Below are positions 10,816 to 22,940 of a DNA stretch of 64,000 bases, in pieces. Position numbers and translations under genes: made by a program. The notes beneath the pieces were generated by a model. The model was not told the DNA's origin, did not search any database, and worked only from the letters and a program-made list of their open reading frames with translations. How positions within the stretch are numbered: the first letter of the stretch is position 1; every line of letters begins with the position of its first letter. This DNA is from Aphelidium insulamus (Eukaryota > Aphelidiomycota > Aphelidea > Aphelidiaceae). The DNA lies in contig JAZDSV010000015.1 in assembly GCA_036784855.1 (NCBI GenBank), positions 186,001 through 250,000 on the forward strand. Direction: 5' to 3'.

Positions 10816-11190
10816 ATGGAATCCACTGTAGCACGGGCAGAACAGCTGCTGGATGAAGTGCGGCAGAGCTTGCTGCAGGCGCTGCAAACGGTTCGACCAC
10901 TTCCGCCGCCGCCAGATGCAAAGGGACGCCAGGAACCCGACACGACTACAATGCACTTTGACAGTGTGAATGGCCGGTGGGTGAGCGCGGGAGCAGATGA
11001 TGAAACAGTGGCCGCACTGGACAGCATTGACAGCGAGGCGCTGGTTACGGATGGCGTGGCAAGGGACTCCACGGAGGCATTCACTGTGTCCGAGTCGTTG
11101 TTGGCCGAGTGGCGCCACACCGAACTCGCTCACATTCGCGGCGGTCCTGACTGGACAGTACTGAGTCAACACTACGGCTACTCACAGTGA
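10816..11190 (+). CDS. Hypothetical protein, 124 aa
   Basis: A single open frame begins 95 bp after BUD23. It opens with an amphipathic helix (ARAEQLLDEVRQSLLQALQ), has a short Pro run, then an acidic central part and a C-terminal helix with WRHTELAHI. No signal peptide or membrane segment. Codon use looks like the neighbours, supporting a real gene, but I do not recognise the family. Confidence 0.5.
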   Translation: MESTVARAEQLLDEVRQSLLQALQTVRPLPPPPDAKGRQEPDTTTMHFDSVNGRWVSAGADDETVAALDSIDSEALVTDGVARDSTEAFTVSESLLAEWRHTELAHIRGGPDWTVLSQHYGYSQ

Positions 11191-11350
11191 ATACATATAC
11201 ATTATACATGTAGTATATGTATAGGAGTGTATATGAGTTCAAGTATGCATGCATATATATATATATATATATGTACATTATATCCACATGTATGCAGCTT
11301 GTATAAAAATATAAATTTAACACCATCAGACACTAATATATCATATAATA

Positions 11351-12092
11351 ATGGTGTTGGTGCTGGTTATCGGCGACCTGCACGTCCCATTCCGCTCCAC
11401 GGACCTGCCCGCCGCATTCCAGAAACTGCTTGTATGTATTCCACTCCATTGATACATGCATGGTGCATGTGCCTTAGCCGCGGTGTACAGGTGCCGGGCA
11501 AGATACAGCAGATCATATGCACGGGCAACCTGTGCCAGAAGGACATGTACGACGCCCTGCGCACTGTCAGCAGCGAGTTGATATGCGTGCGCGGAGACTT
11601 TGATGATGTGCGTGTGGTGTGGTGCGATGCCACAGCTGCCATGAACCGCTGACATTGTCGCGGCGTAGTTGAATCTGCCAGAGAGGAAGGTGCTGCAGGT
11701 GGGCAATCTGCGGATAGGCGTGGTACATGGCCACCAGGTGGTGCCGTGGGGCGATGTGGATGCTCTGGGCCATGTGGCGCGGCAGATGGATGTGGATGTG
11801 CTGGTGTCGGGGCACACGCACCAATTTGAGGCGGTGGAGACTGAAGGCAGATTCTATCTGAATCCTGGCTCGGCCACCGGCGCCTACTCGGGCCTGCATG
11901 TGGGGTATATTGTCGTTGTGTCATGTGTATATATAGTGTTACATATATATATATATATAGTATGTGTGTGTGTGTGCCTATATACACATACCGTATAGAT
12001 ACATATCTATCTGAATCCTGGCTCGGCCACCGGCGCCTACTCGGGCCTGCATGTGGGGTATATTGTCGTTGTGTCATGTGTATATATAGTGT

Positions 12093-12129
<37 letters not shown>

Positions 12130-12337
12130 TGTGTGTGTGTGTGCCTATATACACATACCGTATAGATACATATTAACTGCCAGAGAGGCCACACCATCGT
12201 TTGCACTGATGGACGTGCAAGGCTCTGCCATCACCACGTATGTGTACCAGCTGCGTGACGGCGAAGTGTGCGTGGAGAAAGTCGAGTACGCCAAGCAGGT
12301 GCCGGCAAGCGGTGAAGCTGTTGCCTCGGCCAGTTGA
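11351..12337 (+). CDS. VPS29: VPS29 retromer subunit
   Basis: Exons 11351-11431, 11491-11607, 11669-11904 and 12184-12337 give 195 aa. Recognisable blocks are [64 protein letters not shown] and the end [23 protein letters not shown]29 is the metallophosphoesterase-fold scaffold of retromer, which recycles cargo from endosomes. The last intron is 279 nt, far longer than its neighbours, because exon 3's 3' end and the intron start are tandemly duplicated inside it. Using the first-copy donor gives an intact, family-like frame. Confidence 0.95.
11853..12172 (+). repeat. Tandem duplication across the VPS29 exon 3 / intron 3 border
   Basis: Copy 1 starts at 11853 and copy 2 at 12006. Each carries the last ~52 bp of exon 3, the splice donor and about 100 bp of intron with a TA tract and a GT tract. 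The copies look identical by eye except that copy 2 has a longer TA run. The second copy therefore contains a decoy exon end with its own GT donor. Confidence 0.9.
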
Positions 12338-12474
12338 ACCTCTCGCCTTGACAACACACGCAGTCATACATATATCCGTTTGTCTTCTCGCGGTCTTTGT
12401 CTCTCTCTCTCTCTACTCGTCACTCTCTCTCTTACATATATATATTCTTGCCGTTTACTTTACTATTGCCAGCC

Positions 12475-15400
12475 ATGTCAGCGGAGTCTGTCCCGTCACC
12501 GCTGCCACCACCGCTTCCACTGTCCAAGCGGTCGACGGCGGCGCGATCAGAGGGCACGCTCAATGAGGAGCGGACGCTGAATAACGCCGTGGAGTTGGCT
12601 CGAAAGCGTGAAAGCACCGTGTTTCTCTCGTGGAGTGCCGCAGTCACCGTGGCGCTGACCGGAGACTCTCAGCTGGCCGCCGTGAGCGGTGTCAGTGCGC
12701 ACTGGGTCCGCGAAGCCGCACAGTGGCATCAACGTGCGCGACAGTGGGACGACGCGTGCCAGCGTGTGTTGGAACTGTCGGTGGTGGCGGAGGCGCGGGC
12801 CATGCAAGACCGCACGCATGCAGACCACTTGCTGGCACTGTCTCGGCGCTCCTTTCAACGCTGTGTCAAGTTGAAGCAGTCGCACGCCCTCGTGTTTAGG
12901 TTCGTGTTCTTTGTCTCTTGTCCTTGTCTGTACATCACCTTTCTCTAGATATATATATATATATATATATTAAGTTTACATGTATGGGTGTAGTGCTAAC
13001 AGGTTGTAGGGGCGATGACGGGGCGGCGAAAGCGCGTCTGGTGGAACTGTTTACGAGGCACATTGTGCATCAGGCTACTGGCCACGATCTTTGCTCCAGT
13101 CTGTCACCGCCGAGCAGCGCACAGCGCAGCGATGTGCAGTTCAGGTTTCTGGCTGCGGAAATTGTGTTGAAGGCGTTTGGGACGTACGGTGTCTCGGATG
13201 CAACGTCGCCGGACACTGTGCGGCCAAGGCAAGCATATGCGCGGTTCATGCGTGCCACATTCGAGTACAGCGCTACGGATACTGTGCCCGATGCGCGGTT
13301 CCTGGGCATCGCATATGATGGCCCGTTTGTGTTGGACGCCGTGCACATCTGTGCCCCGGCTCAGTCACGCGCATTTCGAGTGTTTTATGATTTGGTTGAG
13401 GGCAATTCCGGGCACGACTGCCGCATGTTTGGCCTGCAACTGGGCAAAAAGTCGCGCCGTAAACCTCTTCCCGCCTCCAACTTCAACTACCTGAGTGCAT
13501 TCAATTCTCAAGACAGTTCAGCGTCATCAGCCGCCAGCCGACTGTGGCGTCATTTCAGCTCGTCTGACCGCAGCGCAGCCTACAATGAAGAGGCCGCTGA
13601 TCGATTCAATGAGCTTTCGCGGTCCCTGAAGTTGCTGGGAATCAGTGCTGCCACGGCTGAGCAAATATTCCGTCTGCTCAGCGCCATTCTGCATCTCGGC
13701 AATTTGAAATTCACCACACCGTCCTACATTCACCGGCAGAGAAATTGCGGCCTGGTGGTAACAGATTCAAAGCTGCTGCGTCATATAGAAGAGCTGCTTG
13801 GCTTGACTGTTCCGCTCGTCGAGCACTCCAGCCACATGACCAGCTGGACCGGTATCAACAATGAGTTGGAGTCTCCGCTGCTCGAGTTGATGACTCAAAA
13901 AACCATCGTGATGGGTAGCGGTGTGAACTGTACCACATTTCTGGATGTGGCACATGCGGAACTGGCGAGGGACAGCTTGGCGCAGACTCTCTACTCGGTG
14001 CTGTTTGCCTACATAGTGGCCAGAGTTAATGCTAGCCTGACTCTGTACGAGCGTGAAAGGGGCAAGACAACCTGCGAGCTGAACATTGTTGATCTGCCCG
14101 GCGTGCAAGCTGGTGACGACAAACAAATGGCACACTTGCAGCAGTTTATGTGGAACATGGCGGATGAAAAGTTTGATCGAAGTGCCGCCCTGATGTTCCC
14201 GGCGACTGGATGCAGTGTGCCCGGCGGACCTATGGAAATGATCAACAGTATTGCACTGGATGACTGCAGTCTACAGCAAGTCTTACAGGCCGAACGAGAC
14301 CTGTATGTCAGCGTGCACCGTCATGCATCCGTGGTGTCTGAAAGTGATGGCAATCGAAATGGAACCGTAAACCCTGTAGATTCCATGACGCGGCTTCCAT
14401 TCTCGGTGCGTCATTATTTTGGCGAGGCTACGTATAGCCTGCGAGACGGTGGCTTCGTCACCGGCAACAAGTCGTACGGGCAAGTAAATTTTGACATTTG
14501 GAAAAAGTTTACCTCCCCTGCGGCCAAGAATGATTTCATTCGACAACTGTTTGCGCTGCATACTCTCAACACCGGAAGAGCCTCTGATCGCGCCGAGCCA
14601 GCACACATTGTAATAGTTGAAGGCCAGAAACAGCCACCTGCATTGGAGGGTGATCGATCGAACACCAAGATGAAATGCCTGTTTGCACGGCTGAATGCAA
14701 TGAACGATACTTTGAGTGGCGCACATACCGTCTACGTCAGCAACGTGGTTGCCACAGCGGTCCACCGTCATATCTTGCACGTGCCATACGAAGGCGTGCG
14801 TGGATTTATTCGGATGTCCGTAGACGATTTTGTGGCGCGATACACGCCACAAGAAGTGCGGGCGGAGCCTGGTAAAATTTATCACCCGGAGGAACTGCCG
14901 TGCAAATTTTACGGATTGCTGCGAAATATTGACTTTGATACGGACGGACAGCACATCAGTCTGTCTGAAGAAGCGTGGCTATTTTTAGAAGCCAAGATCG
15001 CCGCTCGCACTAAAGTTGCACCAAAAACCTACGCACTCCCGGCCGAGACTGCGAAAATTACCGCGCTACCGCCGCTACCTCCTGCGTTGCCGCCACCGAG
15101 ATTACCCAGTAGTATCGTGGGCGGTGGAACCATTTCCAAGACTTCGTCGATTTCAAATCTCATGTCCACCTATTCAAATCCATCTGCAAGCAACAGTTTG
15201 CCGTCGCAGTTGAGCATGGAATATGAGCACAAAGTCTGGGTGGCCTCGAATGAAGAGTACATCCCGGCCGAGATGTCACGCAAGCGACGATTCTGGCTTT
15301 TCGTTGTCAAGATTTTCACCTGGTGCTTCCCGGATAGAATGCTCATATTTTTCGAACCGCGAATGGCAAGTGAAGCTGTACGCACAGCTTTCCGCGAGAA

Positions 15401-18059
15401 GTTGACGCTCTGGTTCCTTATTCTGATCGCGAATTTATTTCTGCTCTCGCTAACGTTATTTGCCGGAATATGGTGTCCGCAGTCACAAGTCACAAACGTT
15501 CGCGCCGAAGAAGTTTATGATCTGGCGGTGTCTGGCATCACCGACAAGTATCTGCTTGTCCGATACGGTACGATATGGGATATGTCAGCGTCATCGATGG
15601 ACAAAGCGACGCTTCAAGCATGGAATGGCGCCGATGTGTCGGCATATCCGCGAACAAACCAGGTTTCGTTTCAAGCATGCAGTGTGCTAGCTAATGATCG
15701 AATTAACGCGCTTCGAAATACTGCCTTTGACTCGAGTATCGGCCTACCAGTTCCTGCGGATTTGCTGACATTTTCCGATCCCGCACTTTATACGAAGCGG
15801 TATGGCAGTATCGTTTACGATCGAGCCGAGATTTCAGCATACATGCAATTTCCGTTGCCTGGGCTATGGATTGCGGTGAATGACAAGGTTTACAACTTGA
15901 CTGAATATTTTTCGCGGTCGTATCCCTCGTTTTTCACCGACGCCACTGAAAACTACCTGCAATCGCGCATGGGCACCATAGTGTCTCAAGGCGACCTTGC
16001 AGCCAACGCTGAAACCGGAGTACTGGAGTGCTTGGACTCGTTGTACAGTATAGGCGTGTTTGACACCAGAAACAGTGCATCTTGCGCGTTCTCCTCCAAT
16101 TTGGCCACAGCTCTCATGCTGCTCGTCATATTGGTTATGTTTACAAAATTCGCCATTTCCATTCCATTCAAAGGCGCGTGCAGTATGAAGCCGATTCAGG
16201 CAGACGTCTCGCAGGACAAGCATGTGATCATGTTCATATCATGCTACACCGAGGATTATGAAACGATCTCGAAAGCAGTCAATTCATTGGTGGGCACAGA
16301 ATTCAACAGCCAGCGAAAACTACTATTTATTGTGTGCGACGGAATGGTTGTTGGGCGAGACAACGATATGTCTACTCCTGATATTGTGCTGCGCATGTTC
16401 GGCATCGATCCCAATGCGCAAGATGTGCCTGCGTATGAGTGTCAATCACTTGGACTGGGTGACAAATTCAACAACATGGCCAAAGTATACACAGGCTACT
16501 ACTCGGTCGGAGGCCATGTGGTATCATTTGTTGTGGTTGTTAAAGTTGGAACTCCACAAGAGCGCACAACACCCGGCAATCGAGGCAAGCGTGACTCACA
16601 AATTCTTTTGATGCAATTTCTGCACAAGGTCCACCACGGCTATGCCATGTCACCGCTGGAATTGGAAATCTATCACGCAATATTCCGGGTGCACAACGTC
16701 GATCCCAAAGCGTACGAGTTTGTACTGATGGTTGATGCCGACACTGAAGTCACGCCGAGCTCAATCAGCGAACTTATCAATTACATGGTGCTCGATCCAA
16801 AAACTCTGGGAATATGCGGTGAAACGCGCGTGAGATCTCCACTAGAGTCGGTGGCCACGGCATCTCAAGTGTTTGAGTACTTTATCAGTAATGCCATGTC
16901 GAAGGCATTTGAGAGCTTTTTCGGAAATGTCACCTGCTTGCCGGGCTGCTTCACCATGTGGCGAATCCGTGACGACGAGCGTGGATTGCCCTTACTTATT
17001 GTATGTGTGCACATATAGCGTTCTTGTTCTTGTACTAATCTCTACCAGTCGCCCGATGTCATCTACGATTATGGCCGTGTCAATGTCCTTACGCTGCATG
17101 AAAAAAATATGCTTCTGCTAGGCGAGGATCGGTACCTGACAACAATTATGCTCAAGTACTTCCCGGGAATGAAGACCAAATATTCTCCGGCTGCGGCCTG
17201 TTTCAGTAGCGTCCCATCCACTTTTTCGGTACTGCTCTCGCAACGCAGGAGATGGATCAACTCCAATATTCACAATTTGTTCGAACTACTCTTCATCAAG
17301 GATATGTGCGGCTATGGATGGCTTGGGATGCGGTTCTTTGTGTTTTTGGATTTGCTATCGACCATTCTTTTGCCGGGCGCTGTGATCTTGCTGGCATTCA
17401 TAATCTATCAGTGGATTGTGAGTCCGGTGACATCGATGTTCACAGTAGCGGTTCTGTTGTCCATGTATGCTATGGAAGTTCTGCATGCACTGATAGCCGG
17501 GAGACCTTCGCTACTACTCTACCTAGTGGTCAATCACCTGATGTTTGGCTTCTACCACTTTGTCTGCCCGTTGGTGTCGTTTTGGCAGCTGGATAATTTT
17601 CACTGGGGTGACACACGGCGTACAACAGAGGACAAGCAGGTTCGAGAGATGACGTACATTGATGCTACAGCCACGACATCCACTGACGCCAAGTCGACAC
17701 TTACATTCAAGTATCGGCGCTGGGATAGTTCAAAAATTGATGAATGGCGGTTAACTAAACATACAGTGTCAACCGAGACCAGCGCGACTGTGGTCCCGAC
17801 AAAAGACATTACCGATGAAACCATGGTAGTGTCTCCGGTGAATGAAATACCTAGGCCGCGAATGCGGAAGGCAACTCAGCGTGAAGGTGTGCCGCCAATT
17901 AATGTCGGCATCGACGTTGCGGACTTGTACGCCAACAAGGACTCTATGGCAGCAACTTCACCCAACTTGGAAGACGATAGCAATGGAAATCACTCACCGC
18001 TGAAATCCCCATTGCCATCCGTGCTCACGAAGCCAGCAGAGTTTAGAAAGGCAAAGTAA
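12475..18059 (+). CDS. Chitin synthase with N-terminal myosin-motor-like domain
   Basis: Exons 12475-12899, 13010-17000 and 17049-18059 give about 1808 aa. Residues ~50-720 resemble the myosin head of class V/VII-type chitin synthases (RLLSAILHLGNLKF, NIVDLPG, YFGEATYSL), but the P-loop position reads VFRGDDGAAKARLVELF instead of GESGAGKT, so ATPase activity is doubtful. Membrane helices follow (WFLILIANLFLLSLTLFAGI) with a cytochrome-b5-like region. The chitin synthase core has CDG, VDADTEV, LPGCFTMWRI, LGEDRYLTT and QRRRWINSN, then C-terminal helices and a ~170-aa Ser/Thr-rich tail. The enzyme polymerises UDP-GlcNAc at the plasma membrane; the core motifs are all present. Confidence 0.95.
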
Positions 18060-18098
18060 CGGCAAGCAATATATAGGCAGAGTCATCATCATTTTAGT

Positions 18099-20944
18099 TT
18101 ATGGAATGTCCAGCGCTCTGAACACTGAGGCACACGAATTCCAGACAGGCGCCGAAGGTTGTGGTCGTTCTGCCGATGCGGGCATGCCGTGCTGCAAAAA
18201 ATGTGGCAAAAACGGCGCATTTAAATCGGTATTGTCGGGCGGTCGCTCGAATCCAATTGGCCGGAGAAACGACTGCCGACCGGCTGCCGGCTTTCCATCC
18301 AATGGCAATAGTGCTCCCGGCGTGGAAGAAGTCGTGGCATTCTCGCGCAGAATCTGGATCTCCTTGCGGCAGTCGTCAATAATGACATCTTTCTCTCTGG
18401 CGGATTGAGCTAGTGCAGCGTTCTGTGACGACAACAATGCAACACTGCCCTGCAGTTCGTTCACTATCCCCATGAGTCGGCCAACAGACTCTTGCAGCAC
18501 TATGTTTTGTTGCTCCAATACTGATAATCGATGAGACGAGCTCGGTGAGCCAGAGGTTGGCGAAGCATTTTGCGATGGCAGCACGTGGAAACCAGGTGGT
18601 GCATTGACCGGCGTTGTTCGATTTGATTCAATCGCAACGGAGGAAGCTTCGGATCGCTCAGTTACGGCACGTGTTAATTCCACTGCCTCGTCAGCTGCGA
18701 CAGTCACATCACCGTGTGCTGGTTTGTTATCAACGATGTGACCATTATCGACGGTTGTTGCTTCCAAAGCTTGCGCACTTTCCCGGTCCGCGACCTCGTT
18801 GTTTTTTGCAGATGACTCAGCGACGTCCTGGGCAGAAATGGTTTCCGATTTATCATCCAGAACGGATTCTGGCGTAGGAGAAATAGAAGCTCCAGCAAGG
18901 GCGTCGTTCTTTGTTTCAGAAGAGCTGGCCGCCTTTTTCTTATTTTTCTTTTTCTTCTTTGAAGAAGTTGCTGCTACAGAACCTTCTGATTTCGAGTCTG
19001 AGCTATAAGCTTTTGATGATGCGGGTGGCAGCTGTTTCAGCAACTTGTCGCGCTGCTTTTCCATGTCCCACTCTTGATAGGCTTTGCCTATTTTTGTCTC
19101 AAAGCATTTGACCAGCACGACAGAGAGCTCCAGGGCGCCGTCTTCCAGACCGAAACTGAGACTGTTGTGCATGTCGGCAATTTCTTGGTCGAGCATCAGT
19201 ATCTCGTCGCGGTACTTTCGGAATATACCCTCGATCTTTGAGCACTCGACTCTGTGCGCCACATAGATGAAGCAGTTGAGCGTCGTGTACGACAGCGAGA
19301 TCAGATAAATGGACGGAAACGTCACTTTCAGCTGCGTCTTGACTTTGGTAAGAATATTATTGATGAACGAGTCGAGTTTCTTCATGTCGCGCCGGGTGCG
19401 CTTCTTGGAAATCCGTTCAAGCTTGCCGAGCAATGTGCTGTCGGTATCGGATAGGATCAAGCTTTTGGTCTCCTGTATGCGCTCCATGGCCTCCTTTCGA
19501 CAGACGCTCAAGTCATTGCGCACCCATTCGATTCGCTGGTCGACTATCTGAGAGTAGGCCTCCGTCAAGTAGGATACCGCGTCCTTCTTCACGCGTAGCA
19601 GCTCCTCGTCGTCTACCAGCACATCAAGCGCGTCCAGATCAGACACCATCTCGCTGCGGTGCGTGACCATGAGCTCGGTAACACGATTGAACACACCGTC
19701 CAGCACTTGGTTGAACGTGTCCTCTTGGAAAAAGTTTTCGTAGTGGGCAAAGTAGTCTTGGATGGCCACTTGGAATATGCCGTGTCCTTCCGGCGAATCC
19801 TTGCCCTCCTTCTTAATGGATTCACGTAACAGCTTTTCCACCATGGACAGCATGCTCTCCGTATCAAATCGTTCGTCATAGCCGCATACTATAAAAACAC
19901 ACATTATATTGTTGAGATATGAATGCACAAGAACGTACTGGCCATGGCTGACTCTAGACAGCGAGTAATCAGGCGATCGCTGGTGGCGGAGCGCAGCACC
20001 TTCATCTTGCCCAGCATTCCGTCGATAACGCCAAACACGGGCGCCCACAGCTCGTCGATTTCTGTATCAATTTCCTTCTTCAGCTCCGCCTTGAACGCGA
20101 CTACACGACTGCTCAGGTTTACGTTCCGCCGCTCCCACTCCTCCGGCGTGATGTCGTGCCGATCGTGACAGCCGCCCAGCTTGGACTCCAGGTTCGCGTC
20201 GCAGAACATTGGCCGCAGACGAGCCAGCTGCCCACGCGGCAATGCCACCCCGCTCTTGTCCGGCTGGACGGCCTTCATGAAATTCACATAGTCTTTGCCG
20301 TGGAGCAGATCGCACACCCTGGAATCATTAATGGACAGGCAATTATGGTCATCACACACTTTTCCTGTTGCGCCGGCGCATCGGATGCTTTCGGACAGCC
20401 AGCCTTCAAGTGAGTGAGACTGCGGGCATCGACCCACTGTGCTAGTGTGGCCTTGATGTTGGCAATCAACTCATCACCAAGCTCCGGCGACAAATCCAAG
20501 TCGAACGGGTCTGAGCGGTGCAAATACTTTTGCAATCGCTTGCAAATGTACTCGGCCGACAGAGCATCCTCTGCCGTGAAACTTGAGTAAGTCCACGGGA
20601 TTTCTATCGCCGCTTGTAGCGGGTCCCTGGCCGGGGTGGCGGGCGCCTTTTTCTTGGCGGCAAGTTGCGGGAAATAGGTCTTGTACACGCGGGCAGCCCA
20701 TTCCTGTCAGCAGTAAGCGCTGAGGAGAACATAATACTCTCAGATCATATCAGACGAGGCGGCATACATGTCACGCGGACACGGCGGCAAAACGTACCCG
20801 GCAATAGAATACGGACAAGCCATCGCACGCGGGAATGGCGCGCAATTCCTTGGCAACCTGAGCACTGTCCACGTGTACAGACGACCTCAGTGACTGGCTG
20901 ATGAACCAGTCGAGATGCGGCAGGGACGGCGATGTAGAAGACAT
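18099..20944 (-). CDS. Large coiled-coil protein, unknown function, 886 aa
   Basis: Exons (minus) 20798-20944, 20360-20703, 19939-20318 and 18099-19888 give an unbroken 886-aa frame, which supports the model. The N-terminal half is helical and well packed (REWAARVYKTYFPQL, IPWTYSSFTAEDALSAEYIC, LWAPVFGVIDGMLGKMKVL, HGIFQVAIQDYFAHYENFF). The middle has charged helices, then a Lys-rich run (KKKKKNKKKA) and an acidic Ser/Thr-rich linker, with a coiled coil near the end (LSVLEQQNIVLQESVGRLMG). No GTPase, kinase or membrane motif is seen. It converges on the chitin synthase with 39 bp between stops and is divergent from VPS68. I do not recognise the family. Confidence 0.7.
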
Positions 20945-21589
20945 TTTCGGCGGGTATTTGGCGGCGGTGCAAAGTGCAATTCAATGTAAAAAGCGCTTCT
21001 TATGTATAGCAAGATGGATTATCGACGCTGCTCCCTGATTGGCTCCCTTACTCATCGTTGCAACGAACAGGCTAATACTACTTACTTATCTCTGGCTGCT
21101 TATATATGTATGTAGCTGTAATCGCCTGTTATCGTTTTTGTTGCATCTGTCACGCCTCTATGTACAAGTACATACATAAAATTGAATCCAGAGCACAAGT
21201 CGCTGGTCCACCTGTTGGATATCGTGTGGAACCCGAGTATCAGTAAAGGTAAAATACGTCGAATTGAATATGACACGAACCGCATACTTTTATAGTTGCA
21301 ATGTAATCCAGAATGATGTGCGCCTTAGCCATTGATCATGTAGATCCAACACCACCCATCTAATTACCCATCGGTATGATGGTCGTCCATAATGTCAACG
21401 ATACATTAATGCGTAAGAAACCACAGCACTCTTCACTATAGGATATATATATTTTGGTTCAAGTGGACTTTTACTTCAGACTCTAGGTGACTGTTCACTT
21501 ATATAGGCATTTAAAGGTGCATGTGGACGTGAATAGCATTGCATTGGCTCTCCAGTCAATCATCCACGATCTTGACAGTCACGGCACAA
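20945..21589. other. Shared upstream region between divergent genes
   Basis: 645 AT-rich bp between the starts of the coiled-coil protein and VPS68. No ORF or RNA gene is evident. The VPS68 start could lie up to 72 bp further right than placed. Confidence 0.4.
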
Positions 21590-22471
21590 ATGCACCGCAG
21601 CGGCTACCAGCCCATAATATCGCCAGCGGTAGCAGCTGTAGCCACACCACCCGCAACGGCCATGGAACCCATCAACTATAGCCGTATGCGCGGCTCTCAC
21701 GACAGTGCAGGCACTGCACCACCTCTGCCGCAATATCAACAGCAGCGCCATCGCATGCCCACGCTGGATCCGTGCGACCAGTGTTCCATGGGATGTTCGT
21801 GGCTGCTTAGAGCGTATGGAGACTTGACGGCCGAGTCATTCCCGCACCTTCACCCGCGCATTCTGGGCGTCTACGTGGCAGGAGCCTTCTTTAGCGTGCG
21901 TCATCCTCTATTATAGGCAGGTTGGCAACAACAATTAACTGGTACCTATTCAGGCAGGCTGGTGGATATTCATAGATGGAGTGACCATGAGTTCGGTGCG
22001 AGACAGCTCTGTGTCGATAGCTTTCGAAGACTGGGTATGTGAATATGACACACTCGCTATAACGAAAACGTTAAATGGACATCATTGAACATGTTCAGCT
22101 GCCTGGGATAGCCGGGACAATATCGCTACTAATGATGAATATGGTGGATCGAGAGCTGCTCACGGGCAACGAGTACACATACTCGGGCAGTCACGTGGCT
22201 TGGAAGGCGAAGCTGTGGTTCTTTTTGGCTCTGGCTTTGTGGGCCGGATCTCTTGGCGGCGCTGTGGTGCGTAGTGTGCAAATGTGAGATTCTTTTATAT
22301 ACTTGTAAATAACACTTTCAGTCCATATATGCTGTAAAGTATGCACAGTTGGCCAGCGATGACGATCAATATTTTGGGATTACGTTGCTGTTGCAGAGCA
22401 TCTTTCTTTTTGTAGCCGCTGCTTTGTCGTGGACGGTGCGCAACATGCGGCCCGACAGTATATCGCTGTAA
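21590..22471 (+). CDS. VPS68: VPS68/TMEM50 (UPF0220) endosomal membrane protein
   Basis: Exons 21590-21895, 21954-22034, 22099-22266 and 22322-22471 give 234 aa. Four membrane segments are visible: LGVYVAGAFFSAGWWIFID, PGIAGTISLLMMNMV, LWFFLALALWAGSLGGAV and ITLLLQSIFLFVAAALSW, with the family motifs GWWIFIDG and VRNMRP. Yeast Vps68 acts with Vps55 in late endosome to vacuole traffic. The N-terminal ~70 residues are extra and poorly conserved; an ATG at 21662 (MEPINYS) is an equally good start. Its AATAAA signal (22486-22491) touches the left end of the mobile element. Confidence 0.87.
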
Positions 22472-22491
22472 TAAGTTTTGGCTTTAATAAA

Positions 22492-22590
22492 CCCCCCCCC
22501 CCCCCCGGTGACGCGCCCCTACGCCCATTATAGCTGTTTTATGGTCTCATTATGTGCATATTCTCACGGTGTCTACTCTTTCAGTGTCGG
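22492..22590 (+). repeat. Left terminal inverted repeat with C15 end
   Basis: A run of 15 C (22492-22506) leads into GGTGACGCGCCCCTACGCCC and on to GTGTCGG at 22590. By eye it matches the reverse complement of the right end at 74 of 84 positions beyond the homopolymer. Confidence 0.92.
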
Positions 22591-22940
22591 GTATTGAGCG
22601 GAAATTATTGTTGGGTGTTTGTGTTGTGATACAAATCAGTGACAGGTATGATGAAGAGCTACATCGATGGTCTCACATAACGTGGTATTGACATCCTATA
22701 TGCCTCTAAATCTAATTGGAGATATTGTCAGTCTGAATTAAATAGGGGAATATCTGAGACGCGCAAGGGGAATTCCCCATCATATTCAGGGGACAATCAG
22801 GGCGCGTTTCAACTTTCCTGTTTCGCCTTTTCTTCTTTCTTTCTGCCGCACCTTTCACGCGCGCATTTCACTGCCGTTACGGTCGCGCTCTCTTCTTCTT
22901 CTGTAAAAGATTTTAATTCCGTCGCGTTCCACTCACATTT

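Noticed and set aside
12003-12057. A second real VPS29 exon in the duplicated segment
   Set aside because: Including it would repeat the [12 protein letters not shown] block within the protein and break the fold; skipping it gives the standard VPS29 length.
18099-20944. SEY1/RHD3 dynamin-like GTPase
   Set aside because: I first thought of this family because of size and coiled coils, but there is no P-loop, G4 motif or membrane hairpin.
22485-22510. The C/G homopolymers as telomeric repeats
   Set aside because: They are pure C or G runs without a repeat unit, and they form the tips of a matched inverted repeat in an internal position.
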